A stretch of DNA of 64,000 nucleotides from Alphaproteobacteria bacterium (GCA_015231795.1 JADGAX010000002.1:248001-312000); one strand, 5' to 3'. Positions 35,908-45,041 are shown, numbered from the stretch's first letter. Numbers and translations: made by a program. The notes: generated by a model from the letters alone, not told the origin.

Positions 35908-37797
35908 TCAGTGATCCGATAGGCCAAGAGTGGGATAGCGCTCGCGCCAAGCCTGGAAGGCCATGAGGTGATAGAGCGTGCGGTAGTGATTGGCCGTTCC
36001 CGCCAGATGCTCATCGATCATCCGCCCAAGAACATCTTGATCGATCAAGCCCTGCGACCAGCCGGGGCGCAAGGTCAACGCCTGCAGTCTGGATTTCAAG
36101 GGTCCCTTCAACCATCGCGCCACAGGAAAGGTGAAACCTTGCTTCTTCTGGGCGATGATCGCCGGAGGCAAACCTTTCTTCTCGGCCAGCCGCTTCAAAA
36201 GATGCTTGAGATTTCCTCTAGGCATCTTCATGCCAGCGGGCAGCCGGTTGGCGAATTCGATCAAGGGGCGCGACAGCAAGGGGGCGCGCACTTCAAGCGA
36301 AGAGCGCATGGCGGCACGGTCGGTATGCAGACAAACGAATTCGGGCAGGAACAGGGTTTGATAATAATGCAACAGTTGGTCGAGACGGCCAGCTTTGGCC
36401 GTTGCTTTCAACAGATGCGGCAAATCCGCGAAGGGATTTCCAGCATCGCCGCTTAGGGCGCGGCAGTCGCTTTCGTCCATCCCCGACAGCCAGCGGTCGA
36501 AGCGTTCGGGATCGGATGAAGGAAAGCCCCGCAGATAGGCATCCAGCTTAAAACGCAAATTCAGATAAGTGTCGCTGGCGGGAACAAGACGCGCAGACCG
36601 CTTGATCAGAGCGATCATGAAATCAGGCAGCGCCGCCAGCAGCGCCGCCCCTAGCAATCCGGCGAAAGGGGCGTAGCCCGCGAACAATTCGTCGCCGCCG
36701 TCGCCTGCCAGCGCCACCGTCAGATGTGGGCGGCACGAAGCGGCCAGGAAGGCGGCGTTGACGTAACCTGGGTCGCCGTGCGGCTCGTCCAGCGTTGTAA
36801 AAACGCGCTCCAGGCTGGCCTGCACCGCCTCGCCATCCATGATGAAGGTCTTGGCCTGCTTGATGCCCAGATGACGGATCATCAAGTCGGCCTTCGAACT
36901 CTCATCGAAATCTTTCTCGCCCATGCCCACGCAAAAGGCCCGGATGTCGGGTTGCACGTCATGGCAATAGGCCAGCACCAGTGAACTATCTATGCCGCCT
37001 GAAAGAAACACGCCATAGGGCACATCGGAACGCAGACCTTCGCGGCACGAACGGGCGAGCAGCCGGTCCAGTTCCGCCACCGCTTCGTCCTCGCCGATGT
37101 CCAGACTGTTTTCGCCCGGAACCGAATGCCAGTAGCGTTCAAGTCGCGCTTGGCCGTTTTCATAAAACAGCAGATGGCCGGGCGGCAGCTTTCTGATTTC
37201 TCGGATCGGCGTTTCATCCCAACCGTAATAGCCGCGCAGCAAGAAGCGCCTGAAGGCTGCGCGATCCAGCGCAAAGGAAAATCCCGGCAGTTCCAACAAC
37301 GGCGACAATTCTGAAGCGTAGACCAGACCCTTTTCCGTCACCGCGTAGTAAAGCGGCTTCTGGCCCAGAAAATCGCGGGCCAGCAGATGGCGTCCGCTTT
37401 GCCTGTCATGCAGGGCGAAGGCGAACATGCCGTCGAATTTCGAAAGCGCCCCGGTTCCCCAGCGCCTGATGGCGGCCAACACCACTTCGGTGTCGGAATG
37501 AGTGGCGAAGACTTCGCCTTCATTTCTCAGCTCGTCTTGCAGTTCGAGGTAGTTGTAAACTTCGCCGTTATAGGCCAAAACGAAACGGCCATCGACGCCC
37601 TGGAATGGCTGATGCGCCGCCTGGGAAAGATCGATGATCGACAGGCGTCGATGGCCCATGAAGACGGACTTGTCGTGCCATTCACCCTGATGATCCGGGC
37701 CGCGATGGGCCAGCTTGGCGGTCGCCTGCCTGGCGTCGGCGATCTTATCCGCTTCCAATCCTTCCGATTTTGCCACCCAACCGAAAATGCCGCACAT
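35908..37797 (-). CDS. AsnB-type glutamine-dependent amidotransferase (copy 2)
   Basis: 629 residues beginning MCGIFGWV, giving Cys2 as the glutaminase nucleophile. RGPDHQGEW, RRLSIIDLS and AYNGEVYN belong to the GATase II domain; FLSGGIDSS is the pyrophosphate loop and AGDGGDELFAGYAPF the acceptor-site segment. It diverges clearly from the first copy in this operon, so the two are not a recent duplication. Having two in one polysaccharide locus suggests two amidation steps, or one enzyme recruited for a non-asparagine acceptor. It lies 6 bp after the GT-C-like gene. Confidence 0.85.
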   Translation of the reverse strand: MCGIFGWVAKSEGLEADKIADARQATAKLAHRGPDHQGEWHDKSVFMGHRRLSIIDLSQAAHQPFQGVDGRFVLAYNGEVYNYLELQDELRNEGEVFATHSDTEVVLAAIRRWGTGALSKFDGMFAFALHDRQSGRHLLARDFLGQKPLYYAVTEKGLVYASELSPLLELPGFSFALDRAAFRRFLLRGYYGWDETPIREIRKLPPGHLLFYENGQARLERYWHSVPGENSLDIGEDEAVAELDRLLARSCREGLRSDVPYGVFLSGGIDSSLVLAYCHDVQPDIRAFCVGMGEKDFDESSKADLMIRHLGIKQAKTFIMDGEAVQASLERVFTTLDEPHGDPGYVNAAFLAASCRPHLTVALAGDGGDELFAGYAPFAGLLGAALLAALPDFMIALIKRSARLVPASDTYLNLRFKLDAYLRGFPSSDPERFDRWLSGMDESDCRALSGDAGNPFADLPHLLKATAKAGRLDQLLHYYQTLFLPEFVCLHTDRAAMRSSLEVRAPLLSRPLIEFANRLPAGMKMPRGNLKHLLKRLAEKKGLPPAIIAQKKQGFTFPVARWLKGPLKSRLQALTLRPGWSQGLIDQDVLGRMIDEHLAGTANHYRTLYHLMAFQAWRERYPTLGLSDH

Positions 37798-37803
37798 GTC
37801 CCG

Positions 37804-39459
37804 TCAACTCGCCAGACGAAGAAGGTTGAGGGCGGCCTTCGTCGAGGTCGCCTTGAACGGCTGGCACAGATCGACGCGCGCAAGATGCTTTTTCACCTCG
37901 ACGCCGCAAACCATCCTATCGCCGTCTAGCAGTCGTAGAACGTTGTCGGATAATTCAGGGCGCATGATCAGCGTCTTGACGTCGGCGCTTTCCATATTGC
38001 GCGCCAAACGTTCCGCCAGCTGCGCTTCCTTGGCGCTGTCTTCCCTGGGCGATGAGTGGCCCGGTATGACATAGATGGCTGGCAGCACCGGCTGCTTCTT
38101 GGCAAAGGCGTAGTGCCATGGCGACAGACCCAGCAGCATGACATTGCCGTTCAGCGCCTTCAGTTCGGATTGAACATCGGCGAATGCCTCGAGGTAGGTG
38201 GAATTGGCGGTTAGCGGCACATATTCCACATGGGCCAGTTCAGGCAGTCCGGATGCGCCGCGCGCTTGCATGGCTGAAATGTCAAAGTCAAGGTCGTACG
38301 AAACGCGGCGCTTGACGACGGTGCGATTGTATTCGCTGACATCCATGGCCACGAAGGCCAGAATCAGGACGGAGCAAACAAGCCGGGCCAAATCGACAGC
38401 AGCGCCATCGTTCAATCCCTTGAGAAGGGCGGCGTGCGCCAGGGCGATGGCAGGCACGATCAAAACGACGTGCGCGGAAGGCGGTTGGCCTATGTGGGTG
38501 ACGTGAAACACCGTGATCAGCACAAAACAAAATGCCAGCAGCAAAGGCAGCAGAACTGTCTGGCGGAAGGTTTCGTCGATGACGTGGCGAAGCCTTAGCG
38601 CCAAAAGCGTCAGGCCCGCAGCAAGAATGGCGTAAGACAAGGTGAAGCTGGGAAAGCGGGCATAGTCCCCCAGCTTCAAAATTGGCCACGAGCCTCCGGA
38701 CCGCTCTTTGGCGATCTCTCCGGGCAGCGTTATCATGTAGAAGACAAGATTGTCCATGAAGCCGGGATAGACGGCCTCGATCAGCAATCCTGAAAGCAAG
38801 ACAGCGCCCAGCGCGGCAAAGCCGCCGCCTAGCGCCGCCAGCCATTGCCGCTTTCCCGACAAGCCCAGAAGGGCCGCCGCCCCGACAAGCGGATACAGCA
38901 AAGTGGGATTGGCCTTGCAAAAGAAGGCGGCGACGTAGCTGAGCGCCGCCCCGGCATAGAGCGCCGCCGTCTTTCTCTGCGACGAGTCCTTAGCCGCCGT
39001 CAATTGCAGCACCAAGCCCAGAATCAGAAATAGAAAACTATGCTTGTCGGGTTGCGGATAGCCCATGACCGGGTAATAGACGATGGCGGCGCACCAAGCA
39101 TAGATGAAGGCCATCCAGAGCGACAGGCCGAAGCGCTTCAGCAGCAGCAAGACTAAAAGCGCATAGGCGGCGTTGAAGGCGGCGGCATGAGCGCAATAGA
39201 CCAGCCAGGAGGGGCCGAACAAATGCATCAGTCCGCCCTGAATCAGATATTGGACGGCGCCATAGGAAACAAAAAAGTCGATATAGGGCAGGTTGCCGTT
39301 GGCGACCTGCCAACCGCCGTAGAAGACGATGTCGGCGGCATTGTTGAAGCCACGCAATCCGTAACGGAGCGAGTGGTAAAAGGCAAAGGCCATCAAGGGC
39401 AGCGCCGCTAGCCCGGTCAGCAAAGGCGCGGTCCTCGCCCTCAGCCATGCCGCCCTCAT
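37804..39459 (-). CDS. GT-C-like polytopic membrane protein
   Basis: 551 residues from ATG at 39459, overlapping the radical SAM stop (ATGA); longer starts were rejected. About 10-11 transmembrane helices. The first periplasmic loop has FNNAADIVFYGGWQVANGNLPYIDF with an Asp and a GNxPYxDF segment seen in GT39/GT83-type and arabinofuranosyl- or mannosyl-transferases that use polyprenyl-phosphate sugars. The C-terminal 150 residues are soluble and presumably periplasmic. Next to DprE1/DprE2-like enzymes, a role as the transferase consuming lipid-linked pentose is attractive but unproven. Confidence 0.62.
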   Translation of the reverse strand: MRAAWLRARTAPLLTGLAALPLMAFAFYHSLRYGLRGFNNAADIVFYGGWQVANGNLPYIDFFVSYGAVQYLIQGGLMHLFGPSWLVYCAHAAAFNAAYALLVLLLLKRFGLSLWMAFIYAWCAAIVYYPVMGYPQPDKHSFLFLILGLVLQLTAAKDSSQRKTAALYAGAALSYVAAFFCKANPTLLYPLVGAAALLGLSGKRQWLAALGGGFAALGAVLLSGLLIEAVYPGFMDNLVFYMITLPGEIAKERSGGSWPILKLGDYARFPSFTLSYAILAAGLTLLALRLRHVIDETFRQTVLLPLLLAFCFVLITVFHVTHIGQPPSAHVVLIVPAIALAHAALLKGLNDGAAVDLARLVCSVLILAFVAMDVSEYNRTVVKRRVSYDLDFDISAMQARGASGLPELAHVEYVPLTANSTYLEAFADVQSELKALNGNVMLLGLSPWHYAFAKKQPVLPAIYVIPGHSSPREDSAKEAQLAERLARNMESADVKTLIMRPELSDNVLRLLDGDRMVCGVEVKKHLARVDLCQPFKATSTKAALNLLRLAS

Positions 39460-40976
39460 GCAAACTCCGCTTTCTGGCGCAATTCGAAGGTCATGCGCAA
39501 AGGCTCGGCTACGTCCAACGCCGTATCCAGGAAATCTTCTTCCTTCAAGTTCTTCCAGCACGACCAGACGTCGTGATCTTGCTGCTTCTTGTGCTTGCCC
39601 AGCAGCAGCACGGTGGCGGCCAGGAAGTAATCGCGCAAATGGCGCAGGTTGGCGGTACGGGCTAACATGCGCAACATCGCCTTGGGGCGCAGATAGAAAC
39701 GCCGGAAGGCATAGCGCTCGAAGCGGAAGATGTCGGCGTCGGAAATCTGCGGCTGCGTCACCAGCACATCGCCCTGGCCGTAGGAATACCAGTTGTGATG
39801 CTTGATCCAGCCCTTTTCCGACGCCTCGTTGTACAGGGCGGTGCCGGGATAAGGGGTCGAGATATTAAGCTGGAACAGATCGACATCCAGCTCCAGGGCG
39901 AAATCCAGGGTTTCTTGCATCGTCTCCCAGGTTTCGTCCATATTGCCGATGATGAAGGAGCCGCGCACCTCCAGCCCATGCTTGTGCGCGATATCCACTG
40001 TTTCCTTGTATCGCGCGCGGTCGATGGGCTTGCCGATCTTCTGGGCGATTTTTTCCGAACCCGTCTCGATGCCCATCAGAACCTGATGGCAGCCAGCCTT
40101 CTTCATGGCGATGGCCATATCTTCCGAGAAACAATCGCCGCGGATATAAGCCGTCCAGGTGATGCCGAGATTTTCGGCGCTCAAGCGCTCGCAGAAATCC
40201 AGCACATGCTTTTTGAAGACGGTGAAGGTGTCGTCGTAGAACTGGATCTGGCGGATGCCGAACTTTTCTCGCAGCAGCTTGATTTGTTCCACCACGCGCT
40301 CGGGCGAACGGGCGCGCAGGGTGGTGCGGGCCGAATTGCAAAAGGCGCAGCGGCCTGGACAGCCCCTGGTCATCAGCATGTTGATGGCGGGCAGATTGCG
40401 ATACGAGCCGACGGCGGGAAAATAATTGGCGAAATCGACCAGGTGATAGGCAGGGAAGGGATAGCGGTCGAGATCCATGTTGACGGCGCGGGGCGGATTG
40501 TGAATCACGGCGCCGTTCTTGCGATAACTTAAGCCCTCGATCTCCGAGAATGGCTGGCCTTCCAGCAGGGCGCGCACGATTTCCTCGCCGTCGCCGCGAC
40601 CCACGGCATCGATGGCGCCGTTCTTCAGCATGCGTTCGGGCATCGCCTCGGCATGCACGCCGCCCACCACGATCATGGCGTCCGGCAGCACTTCACGCGC
40701 GATGCGGGCGATCTTATGGGCAGGCAGGCTCATATTGGTCAGCACGCTAATGCCAACTAGGCGCGGGCGATGCTTCAAAAGCCGGGAACGCAGCTCCTCC
40801 TCGCCCAGCTTCTCGCCATGCACGTCGCAAACCACGACCTTATAGCCCAGCTCCTCGGCATAGGCGCCGATCGACAGCAGGCCCAGGGGCGGCAGGCTGT
40901 TTTGCAAAATGGCCCGGTCGTCCAGCACCGGCCAGGGCGGATAGATCAAGAACAGGTCGGCGTTTCGGTCGGTCAT
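39456..40976 (-). CDS. B12-binding-domain radical SAM protein (second copy)
   Basis: 506 residues. Residues 1-140 form a B12-binding-like domain (DLFLIYPPWPVLDD; VCDVHGEKLG in place of a full DxHxxG, the His being present but not the final Gly). The radical SAM cluster motif is C206, C210 and C213 in RGCPGRCAFC, followed by QFYDDTF and MGIETGSEKI. It shares architecture with the enzyme at 2937-4445 but not close sequence. It is sandwiched between a GT-C-like membrane protein and a DprE2-like reductase, so a lipid-linked sugar or polyprenol could be the substrate. Cobalamin binding needs testing because the cobalt ligand motif is incomplete. Confidence 0.8.
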   Translation of the reverse strand: MTDRNADLFLIYPPWPVLDDRAILQNSLPPLGLLSIGAYAEELGYKVVVCDVHGEKLGEEELRSRLLKHRPRLVGISVLTNMSLPAHKIARIAREVLPDAMIVVGGVHAEAMPERMLKNGAIDAVGRGDGEEIVRALLEGQPFSEIEGLSYRKNGAVIHNPPRAVNMDLDRYPFPAYHLVDFANYFPAVGSYRNLPAINMLMTRGCPGRCAFCNSARTTLRARSPERVVEQIKLLREKFGIRQIQFYDDTFTVFKKHVLDFCERLSAENLGITWTAYIRGDCFSEDMAIAMKKAGCHQVLMGIETGSEKIAQKIGKPIDRARYKETVDIAHKHGLEVRGSFIIGNMDETWETMQETLDFALELDVDLFQLNISTPYPGTALYNEASEKGWIKHHNWYSYGQGDVLVTQPQISDADIFRFERYAFRRFYLRPKAMLRMLARTANLRHLRDYFLAATVLLLGKHKKQQDHDVWSCWKNLKEEDFLDTALDVAEPLRMTFELRQKAEFA

Positions 40977-40982
40977 AAGCTC

Positions 40983-41720
40983 TCAGATGTTCAGACGGCG
41001 GAAAATGGGCCAAGGCAGCAAGCAGATCACAGTCATGATCAAGCGCCACCAGCCGGGAAGATACACCATGCCCAGGTCGCGGCCCATATTCCCGACGATG
41101 ATTTTCGCCGCAGCCTCCGGCTCCATGGCCGGGAAGGGCAGTTTTTGGCCGAAGGTCATGCGGGTTTTCAGATAGCCCAGCCGATAGGTCTGCACCGTGC
41201 AAGCCGAGTTCTTGCCCGCCAGATAGTGGCGCAGCGAATCGGCATAGGCTTCCAGGCCGCGCTTGGCGGCGCCGTAAACCATGTTGGCGCGCCGCCCCCT
41301 CGCCGCCGCGACCGACCCAGCGGTCACGATCGAGCCTTTGCCCGCCTCCAGTTCCGGCAGAAAGGCATTGGCGATGCGCAAATGAGCGGTGAAATTGACC
41401 GCCATCAGCCGCGTGGCGATGAGATCGGGCAGGGCGCCTCGGTCATGTTCAAGATCGGAAAAGCCCGCGATCAGGCACAAATTGTCAAGCCCGCCCAGCA
41501 AGGACAGCACCCGCGCCTTCAGATCATCGGCATTCAGCGCCGCCAGATCGATGACCAGCGCATGGACCTCGGCCCCGGTTTGAAGCCGGATATCCTGGGC
41601 GGTGCGCTCGAGATCGGCAGCCGTAGACGCTACCAGCGCCAGCCGGTGCCCTTGGCTTGCCAGTTGCGTCGCGATGGCCCGGCCCAATCCGGCTGACGCG
41701 CCGATGACGAGACTTCTCAT
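40983..41720 (-). CDS. SDR oxidoreductase, DprE2-like
   Basis: 245 residues of classical SDR. GASAGLG at residues 7-13 binds NAD(P)H and the catalytic triad is in GSVAAARGRRANMVYGAAKRG (Ser, Tyr and Lys). That last stretch closely resembles DprE2, which reduces decaprenylphosphoryl-2-keto-erythro-pentose to the arabinose form. A C-terminal hydrophobic helix (WWRLIMTVICLLPWPIF) would tether it to the membrane, fitting a lipid-linked substrate. The start overlaps the DprE1-like oxidase stop by 4 nt, the same gene order as in mycobacteria. Confidence 0.78.
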   Translation of the reverse strand: MRSLVIGASAGLGRAIATQLASQGHRLALVASTAADLERTAQDIRLQTGAEVHALVIDLAALNADDLKARVLSLLGGLDNLCLIAGFSDLEHDRGALPDLIATRLMAVNFTAHLRIANAFLPELEAGKGSIVTAGSVAAARGRRANMVYGAAKRGLEAYADSLRHYLAGKNSACTVQTYRLGYLKTRMTFGQKLPFPAMEPEAAAKIIVGNMGRDLGMVYLPGWWRLIMTVICLLPWPIFRRLNI

Positions 41721-43039
41721 AAACCCAGCCTTTCCGACAGCGTGGAGCGAAAGCGCCGCCTGGGATCGAATGTCCTAAGGCGCGCCTTGAACTCATCGTA
41801 GCCCCTGTATTGGGCCTGCGCCACTGAGGATGACAGGCGCGAATCCTTCAAAACACCCGTCACGACGCCATGTTCCGTGTTCAACCCATCCAGCTCGGCC
41901 AACATCGCCAAGGCCCTGGGCGTCGCCGCCACGTCAATGGTGAAGGAATAGCCTTCGCCATCATAGCGCAGGGCGGTTTGGCTACCGCCTTCGAAGATCT
42001 TCAAAGTGGCCAGAATGACCGGCACGTCATGGCGCGACAGCAAGGACCTAAACGCCGGTAAGTAAGAATCGGCAGCCTCGAAAGGCAGCAGCATCTGCAA
42101 CTCGACGAAACCGCGATCACCATAAAAATGGAAATAACTTTCCTTTCCGGCGGCGGGAAACAAAAAGACGGGCAGGCCGATGCGGACAGCACCCCCATGC
42201 CGCAATCCCTGCCAGCGGTAAAGCCGGTTGATCCAGGGCATGGTGAAACGATTGAAGAGAGGACGGCGCTTCAGATTTGACCCCGACGGGTCCAGACATG
42301 CTGGCGGCGCGTGCATTTCCTGCGGCAAGGGGCCAGGGATCAGGTCGGCGGTAGCGATATAGCCCTTGCCAGCGGCCTTTTTCGCTTCGGCCAGATCCAG
42401 CCAGGCATACAGCATGTCGTGGCGGTCTTTCAGTTTCAGCGCCTGCGCGAAGGCCTCTTCCAGACTGTCCACCGGCCAGTGGCGTTCCTCGACCCAAGCA
42501 CCTTTCAAGGGCGCCAGCTTGATTCGGGCGCGCAGGATCAGGCCCGTCAGGCCCAGCCCGCCCAGGGTCAGATCGAAGACTTCGGCATTTTCGTCAGGCG
42601 AACACCACAGGCGTCCGTGATCTGGATGCAAAAGCTCGAAGCCCAGCACATGGCGCTTGAACGTGCCCTCGCGCAAATGATTCTTGCCATGCACATCGCC
42701 GGCGATGCAGCCGCCCAGGGTGATGCCGGGATAGCCGGGCTGCACTGCCAATTGCCAACCCCTGGGGGCCAAGAAGCGGAACAACTGGCCCAGCGTGATG
42801 CCCGCCTCGGCCTCGATCCAGCCTTCCTGTGCATTAAAATCCAGCAGCCTGTCGAAGACGCTGACATCCAGGCTGACGGCGGTTTCGTCGAAGCTGGCGG
42901 CCACATAGGACAGACCGGCCCCGCGCCCGATCAGGAAATCTTCTCCCGGCCAGCGCTCCAGATCGCCCTGGCGTTCCAGCAGGCGTTGCTCCGCCATGCA
43001 AGCCGCCTGGCGGTCGAGACTGGAGCGCAAGACCTTCAT
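41717..43039 (-). CDS. FAD-dependent oxidase, DprE1-like
   Basis: 440 residues from ATG at 43039 (ATGA overlap with the GT2 gene). The N-terminal PCMH-type FAD domain has GRGAGLSY at 38-45, GITLGGCIAGDVHGKNH at 105-121 and GGLGLTGLI at 160-168; HGKNH is the DprE1 active-site signature. The catalytic lysine region LKDSR (K398) is kept. By my alignment the residue equivalent to Cys387 of M. tuberculosis DprE1, the benzothiazinone target, is Thr367 (GYSFTIDV). DprE1 oxidises C2 of polyprenyl-phosphoryl ribose. With the SDR next door it would complete a 2'-epimerisation to arabinose. The UbiA-like ribose-phosphate transferase is not in the window. Confidence 0.82.
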   Translation of the reverse strand: MKVLRSSLDRQAACMAEQRLLERQGDLERWPGEDFLIGRGAGLSYVAASFDETAVSLDVSVFDRLLDFNAQEGWIEAEAGITLGQLFRFLAPRGWQLAVQPGYPGITLGGCIAGDVHGKNHLREGTFKRHVLGFELLHPDHGRLWCSPDENAEVFDLTLGGLGLTGLILRARIKLAPLKGAWVEERHWPVDSLEEAFAQALKLKDRHDMLYAWLDLAEAKKAAGKGYIATADLIPGPLPQEMHAPPACLDPSGSNLKRRPLFNRFTMPWINRLYRWQGLRHGGAVRIGLPVFLFPAAGKESYFHFYGDRGFVELQMLLPFEAADSYLPAFRSLLSRHDVPVILATLKIFEGGSQTALRYDGEGYSFTIDVAATPRALAMLAELDGLNTEHGVVTGVLKDSRLSSSVAQAQYRGYDEFKARLRTFDPRRRFRSTLSERLGL

Positions 43040-44022
43040 GCCTCGCCGCCATCCTCGTCGATGGCCAGGCCCAGGATCATGTCGATGCGGCTGCGAATTT
43101 GATGATGCAAGATGAAGTCGCAGACAAAGCCGGTCAGGAAGATGAAGACCGAGAACAGGAAAGCGGTGAGCGCGATCGACAGCATGGGCCGGTTGGCGAC
43201 CAGGAATTCCTCGCCGAAACCTAGCCAGTAAAGGCTTTGCTCGCCCACGAAGAACAGCAGCACCAACAGGCTGGGAATCATCACCACGGCACTGATGACG
43301 CCAAAGAAATGCAAAGGGTTCAGCGCATAGCGATGCGTGAACAGAATCGACAGCAGATCGAACAGGCCCTGATAGCGGAAGGTGGCGTATTTCGAACTGC
43401 CATGCTTGCGCGGGCTGTTGGACACCGGAATCTCGGTTACCTTGAATCCGGCCAGATGGGCCTGCAGCGGAATATAGCGGTGATACTGGCCATAGACGCA
43501 CAGGCTTTTCACAAGCGTGCGGCGATAGGCCTTCAGCCCGCAATTCATGTCTTGCAGCCCCAGCCCGGTCAGCCTGCGCACAGTGGCGTTGTAAAGGCGC
43601 GAACCCAGCTTGCGGGCGCTTTGATCTTGGCGGTCGATGCGCTGGCCGTTGACCAGATCATAGCCTTCATCGATCTTGGCCATCAAGGCGGGCAGGTCTT
43701 CCGGATTGTCCTGCAGATCACCATCCATGGTGACCACCACCTCGCCCCGCGCCTTCTTGAACCCGGCCATCAAGGCCAGCGACTTGCCGTGATTGCGCCG
43801 AAGGCGCACATGCCTAACCTGGGCATGCTTGGCCATCAGAGCGCGGATGGTGTCCGGCGTGGCATCGGTCGAGCCATCGTCGATGAACAGAATTTCCGCC
43901 TTGTTGGCGATTCCCATCCGCTCGAACATCAATAGCGCACGGTCCGCCAACTCACCCAGGCTTTGGGCTTCGTTATAGACGGGCACCACCAAAGACAGGC
44001 GGCAGGATTCTGTAGCGGACAT
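43036..44022 (-). CDS. Membrane-anchored GT2 glycosyltransferase (GtrB/DPM1-like)
   Basis: 328 residues; a GGGGAG lies 7 bases before the ATG. The catalytic domain has SLVVPVYNEAQSLGEL, LFIDDGSTDAT and VTMDGDLQDNPEDLP. Two C-terminal transmembrane helices follow, near residues 235-260 and 275-310. It probably makes a polyprenyl-phosphate sugar. As the first gene of the 17-kb minus-strand operon it is followed, with a 4-nt overlap, by the DprE1-like oxidase. It could supply an unrelated sugar to the GT-C enzyme downstream. It is not a DPPR synthase homologue, so it cannot be assumed to provide the DprE1 substrate. Confidence 0.82.
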   Translation of the reverse strand: MSATESCRLSLVVPVYNEAQSLGELADRALLMFERMGIANKAEILFIDDGSTDATPDTIRALMAKHAQVRHVRLRRNHGKSLALMAGFKKARGEVVVTMDGDLQDNPEDLPALMAKIDEGYDLVNGQRIDRQDQSARKLGSRLYNATVRRLTGLGLQDMNCGLKAYRRTLVKSLCVYGQYHRYIPLQAHLAGFKVTEIPVSNSPRKHGSSKYATFRYQGLFDLLSILFTHRYALNPLHFFGVISAVVMIPSLLVLLFFVGEQSLYWLGFGEEFLVANRPMLSIALTAFLFSVFIFLTGFVCDFILHHQIRSRIDMILGLAIDEDGGEA

Positions 44023-44098
44023 GAAGTCTCCCCTTGCGGGTCCGACTTTACCAGCCGGTCCCCCGCCGAAGCAAGCTGGGGGAGACGAAAACTAAGAC

Positions 44099-44959
44099 CT
44101 ACACCCCGTTCTGCTTCATCCAGCCCAGCATGCGCTTCCAGCCGTCGTCCGCCGGTTCCTTGCGGTAGCTGGGCCGGTAATCGGCGTTGAAGGCATGCGG
44201 CGCCTCGGGATAGACCACGATTTCGGCCAGCTTGGTGGCTCTTTTCAGAGACTCCCGCATTTTCTCGACAGTGTCTTGGGGGATGCCGGGATCGGCCCCG
44301 CCATACAGGCCCAGCACCGGCGCCTTGATCTCGGTTGCGATGTCCTGGGGATGTTTGGGGGTGTTTTCGGTCACGGCGCCAACCAGACGGCCATACCAGG
44401 CCACGCCCGCCTTCAGGCGCGAACTGTGGGCGGCGTACAGCCAAACGATTCGCCCGCCCCAGCAAAAGCCGGTGATGGCCAGACGGTTGATGTCGCCGCC
44501 CTGCAAGGCCGCCCAATCGGCGCAAGCGTCGAGATCGGCCATCACCTGGGCGTCGGGCACCATGGGCACGATGGTCTTCATGATGCTTTGGATGTCGGCC
44601 ACGGTCTTGGGATCGCCCTGGCGCACGTAAAGCTCGGGCGCCACCGCCATATAGCCCTGCTTGGCCAAGCGTCGGCACACATCCTTGATATGTTCATGGA
44701 CGCCGAAAATCTCCTGGATCACCAGCACGATCGGCCATTTCGAACCCGCTTCTGGCCGGGCCATATAGGCGGGCACCTGCGCGCCCAGGCTGGTAAACGC
44801 ACCCATCCCCTCTTTCAGCCCCTTGGCGTCGGTGCTGATGGCCTGGGCGCCGACCGGCTGCACGGCCAGCGCGAAACCGGCCACCACCGTCGCGCCGACC
44901 AGAAAGTCGCGCCGCCCCACACCCATCGAATCGAGAAGGCTTTTAAGCTCTTTGTCCAT
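44099..44959 (-). CDS. Tat-exported dienelactone hydrolase family protein
   Basis: 286 residues from ATG at 44959, chosen because GAGGAG lies six bases upstream; an ATG seven codons earlier (44980) lacks such a site. The N-terminus has a twin-arginine signal, GVGRRDFLVGATVVAGFALA, with the arginines at 16 and 17, ending near VGAQA. The alpha/beta-hydrolase core has the dienelactone hydrolase nucleophile Cys in GFCWGG, QEIFGVHEH for the Glu, GGADPGI for the Asp and EAPHAFNAD for the His. It should be a periplasmic hydrolase; the substrate is unknown. A 46-bp piece of its signal region recurs at 48444-48489. Confidence 0.85.
   Translation of the reverse strand: MDKELKSLLDSMGVGRRDFLVGATVVAGFALAVQPVGAQAISTDAKGLKEGMGAFTSLGAQVPAYMARPEAGSKWPIVLVIQEIFGVHEHIKDVCRRLAKQGYMAVAPELYVRQGDPKTVADIQSIMKTIVPMVPDAQVMADLDACADWAALQGGDINRLAITGFCWGGRIVWLYAAHSSRLKAGVAWYGRLVGAVTENTPKHPQDIATEIKAPVLGLYGGADPGIPQDTVEKMRESLKRATKLAEIVVYPEAPHAFNADYRPSYRKEPADDGWKRMLGWMKQNGV
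44899..44944 (-). repeat. 46-bp repeat, copy A (inside the Tat-signal coding region)
   Basis: This stretch encodes the LLDSMGVGRRDFL part of the dienelactone hydrolase signal peptide. It matches 48444-48489 at 44 of 46 bases in the same orientation; the differences are at the CGAATCG/TGCATCG segment. The identity stops abruptly on both sides. Confidence 0.8.
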
Positions 44960-45041
44960 GCCAAGCTCCTCAAAAGTCATGCCCTTGCTAGCAGCATGTT
45001 ACCCTAGTTGGCCGCGCTGCCCAAGCCTAGCAATGGCCGGA

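Noticed and set aside
42311-43102. A 263-codon plus-strand open frame
   Set aside because: Antisense shadow of the DprE1-like gene, whose HGKNH and KDSR motifs are unambiguous.
41717-43543. Extended 608-residue version of the FAD oxidase
   Set aside because: The extra 168 residues overlap the GT2 gene and are unlike any domain; the ATG at 43039 gives an ATGA overlap and a normal start.
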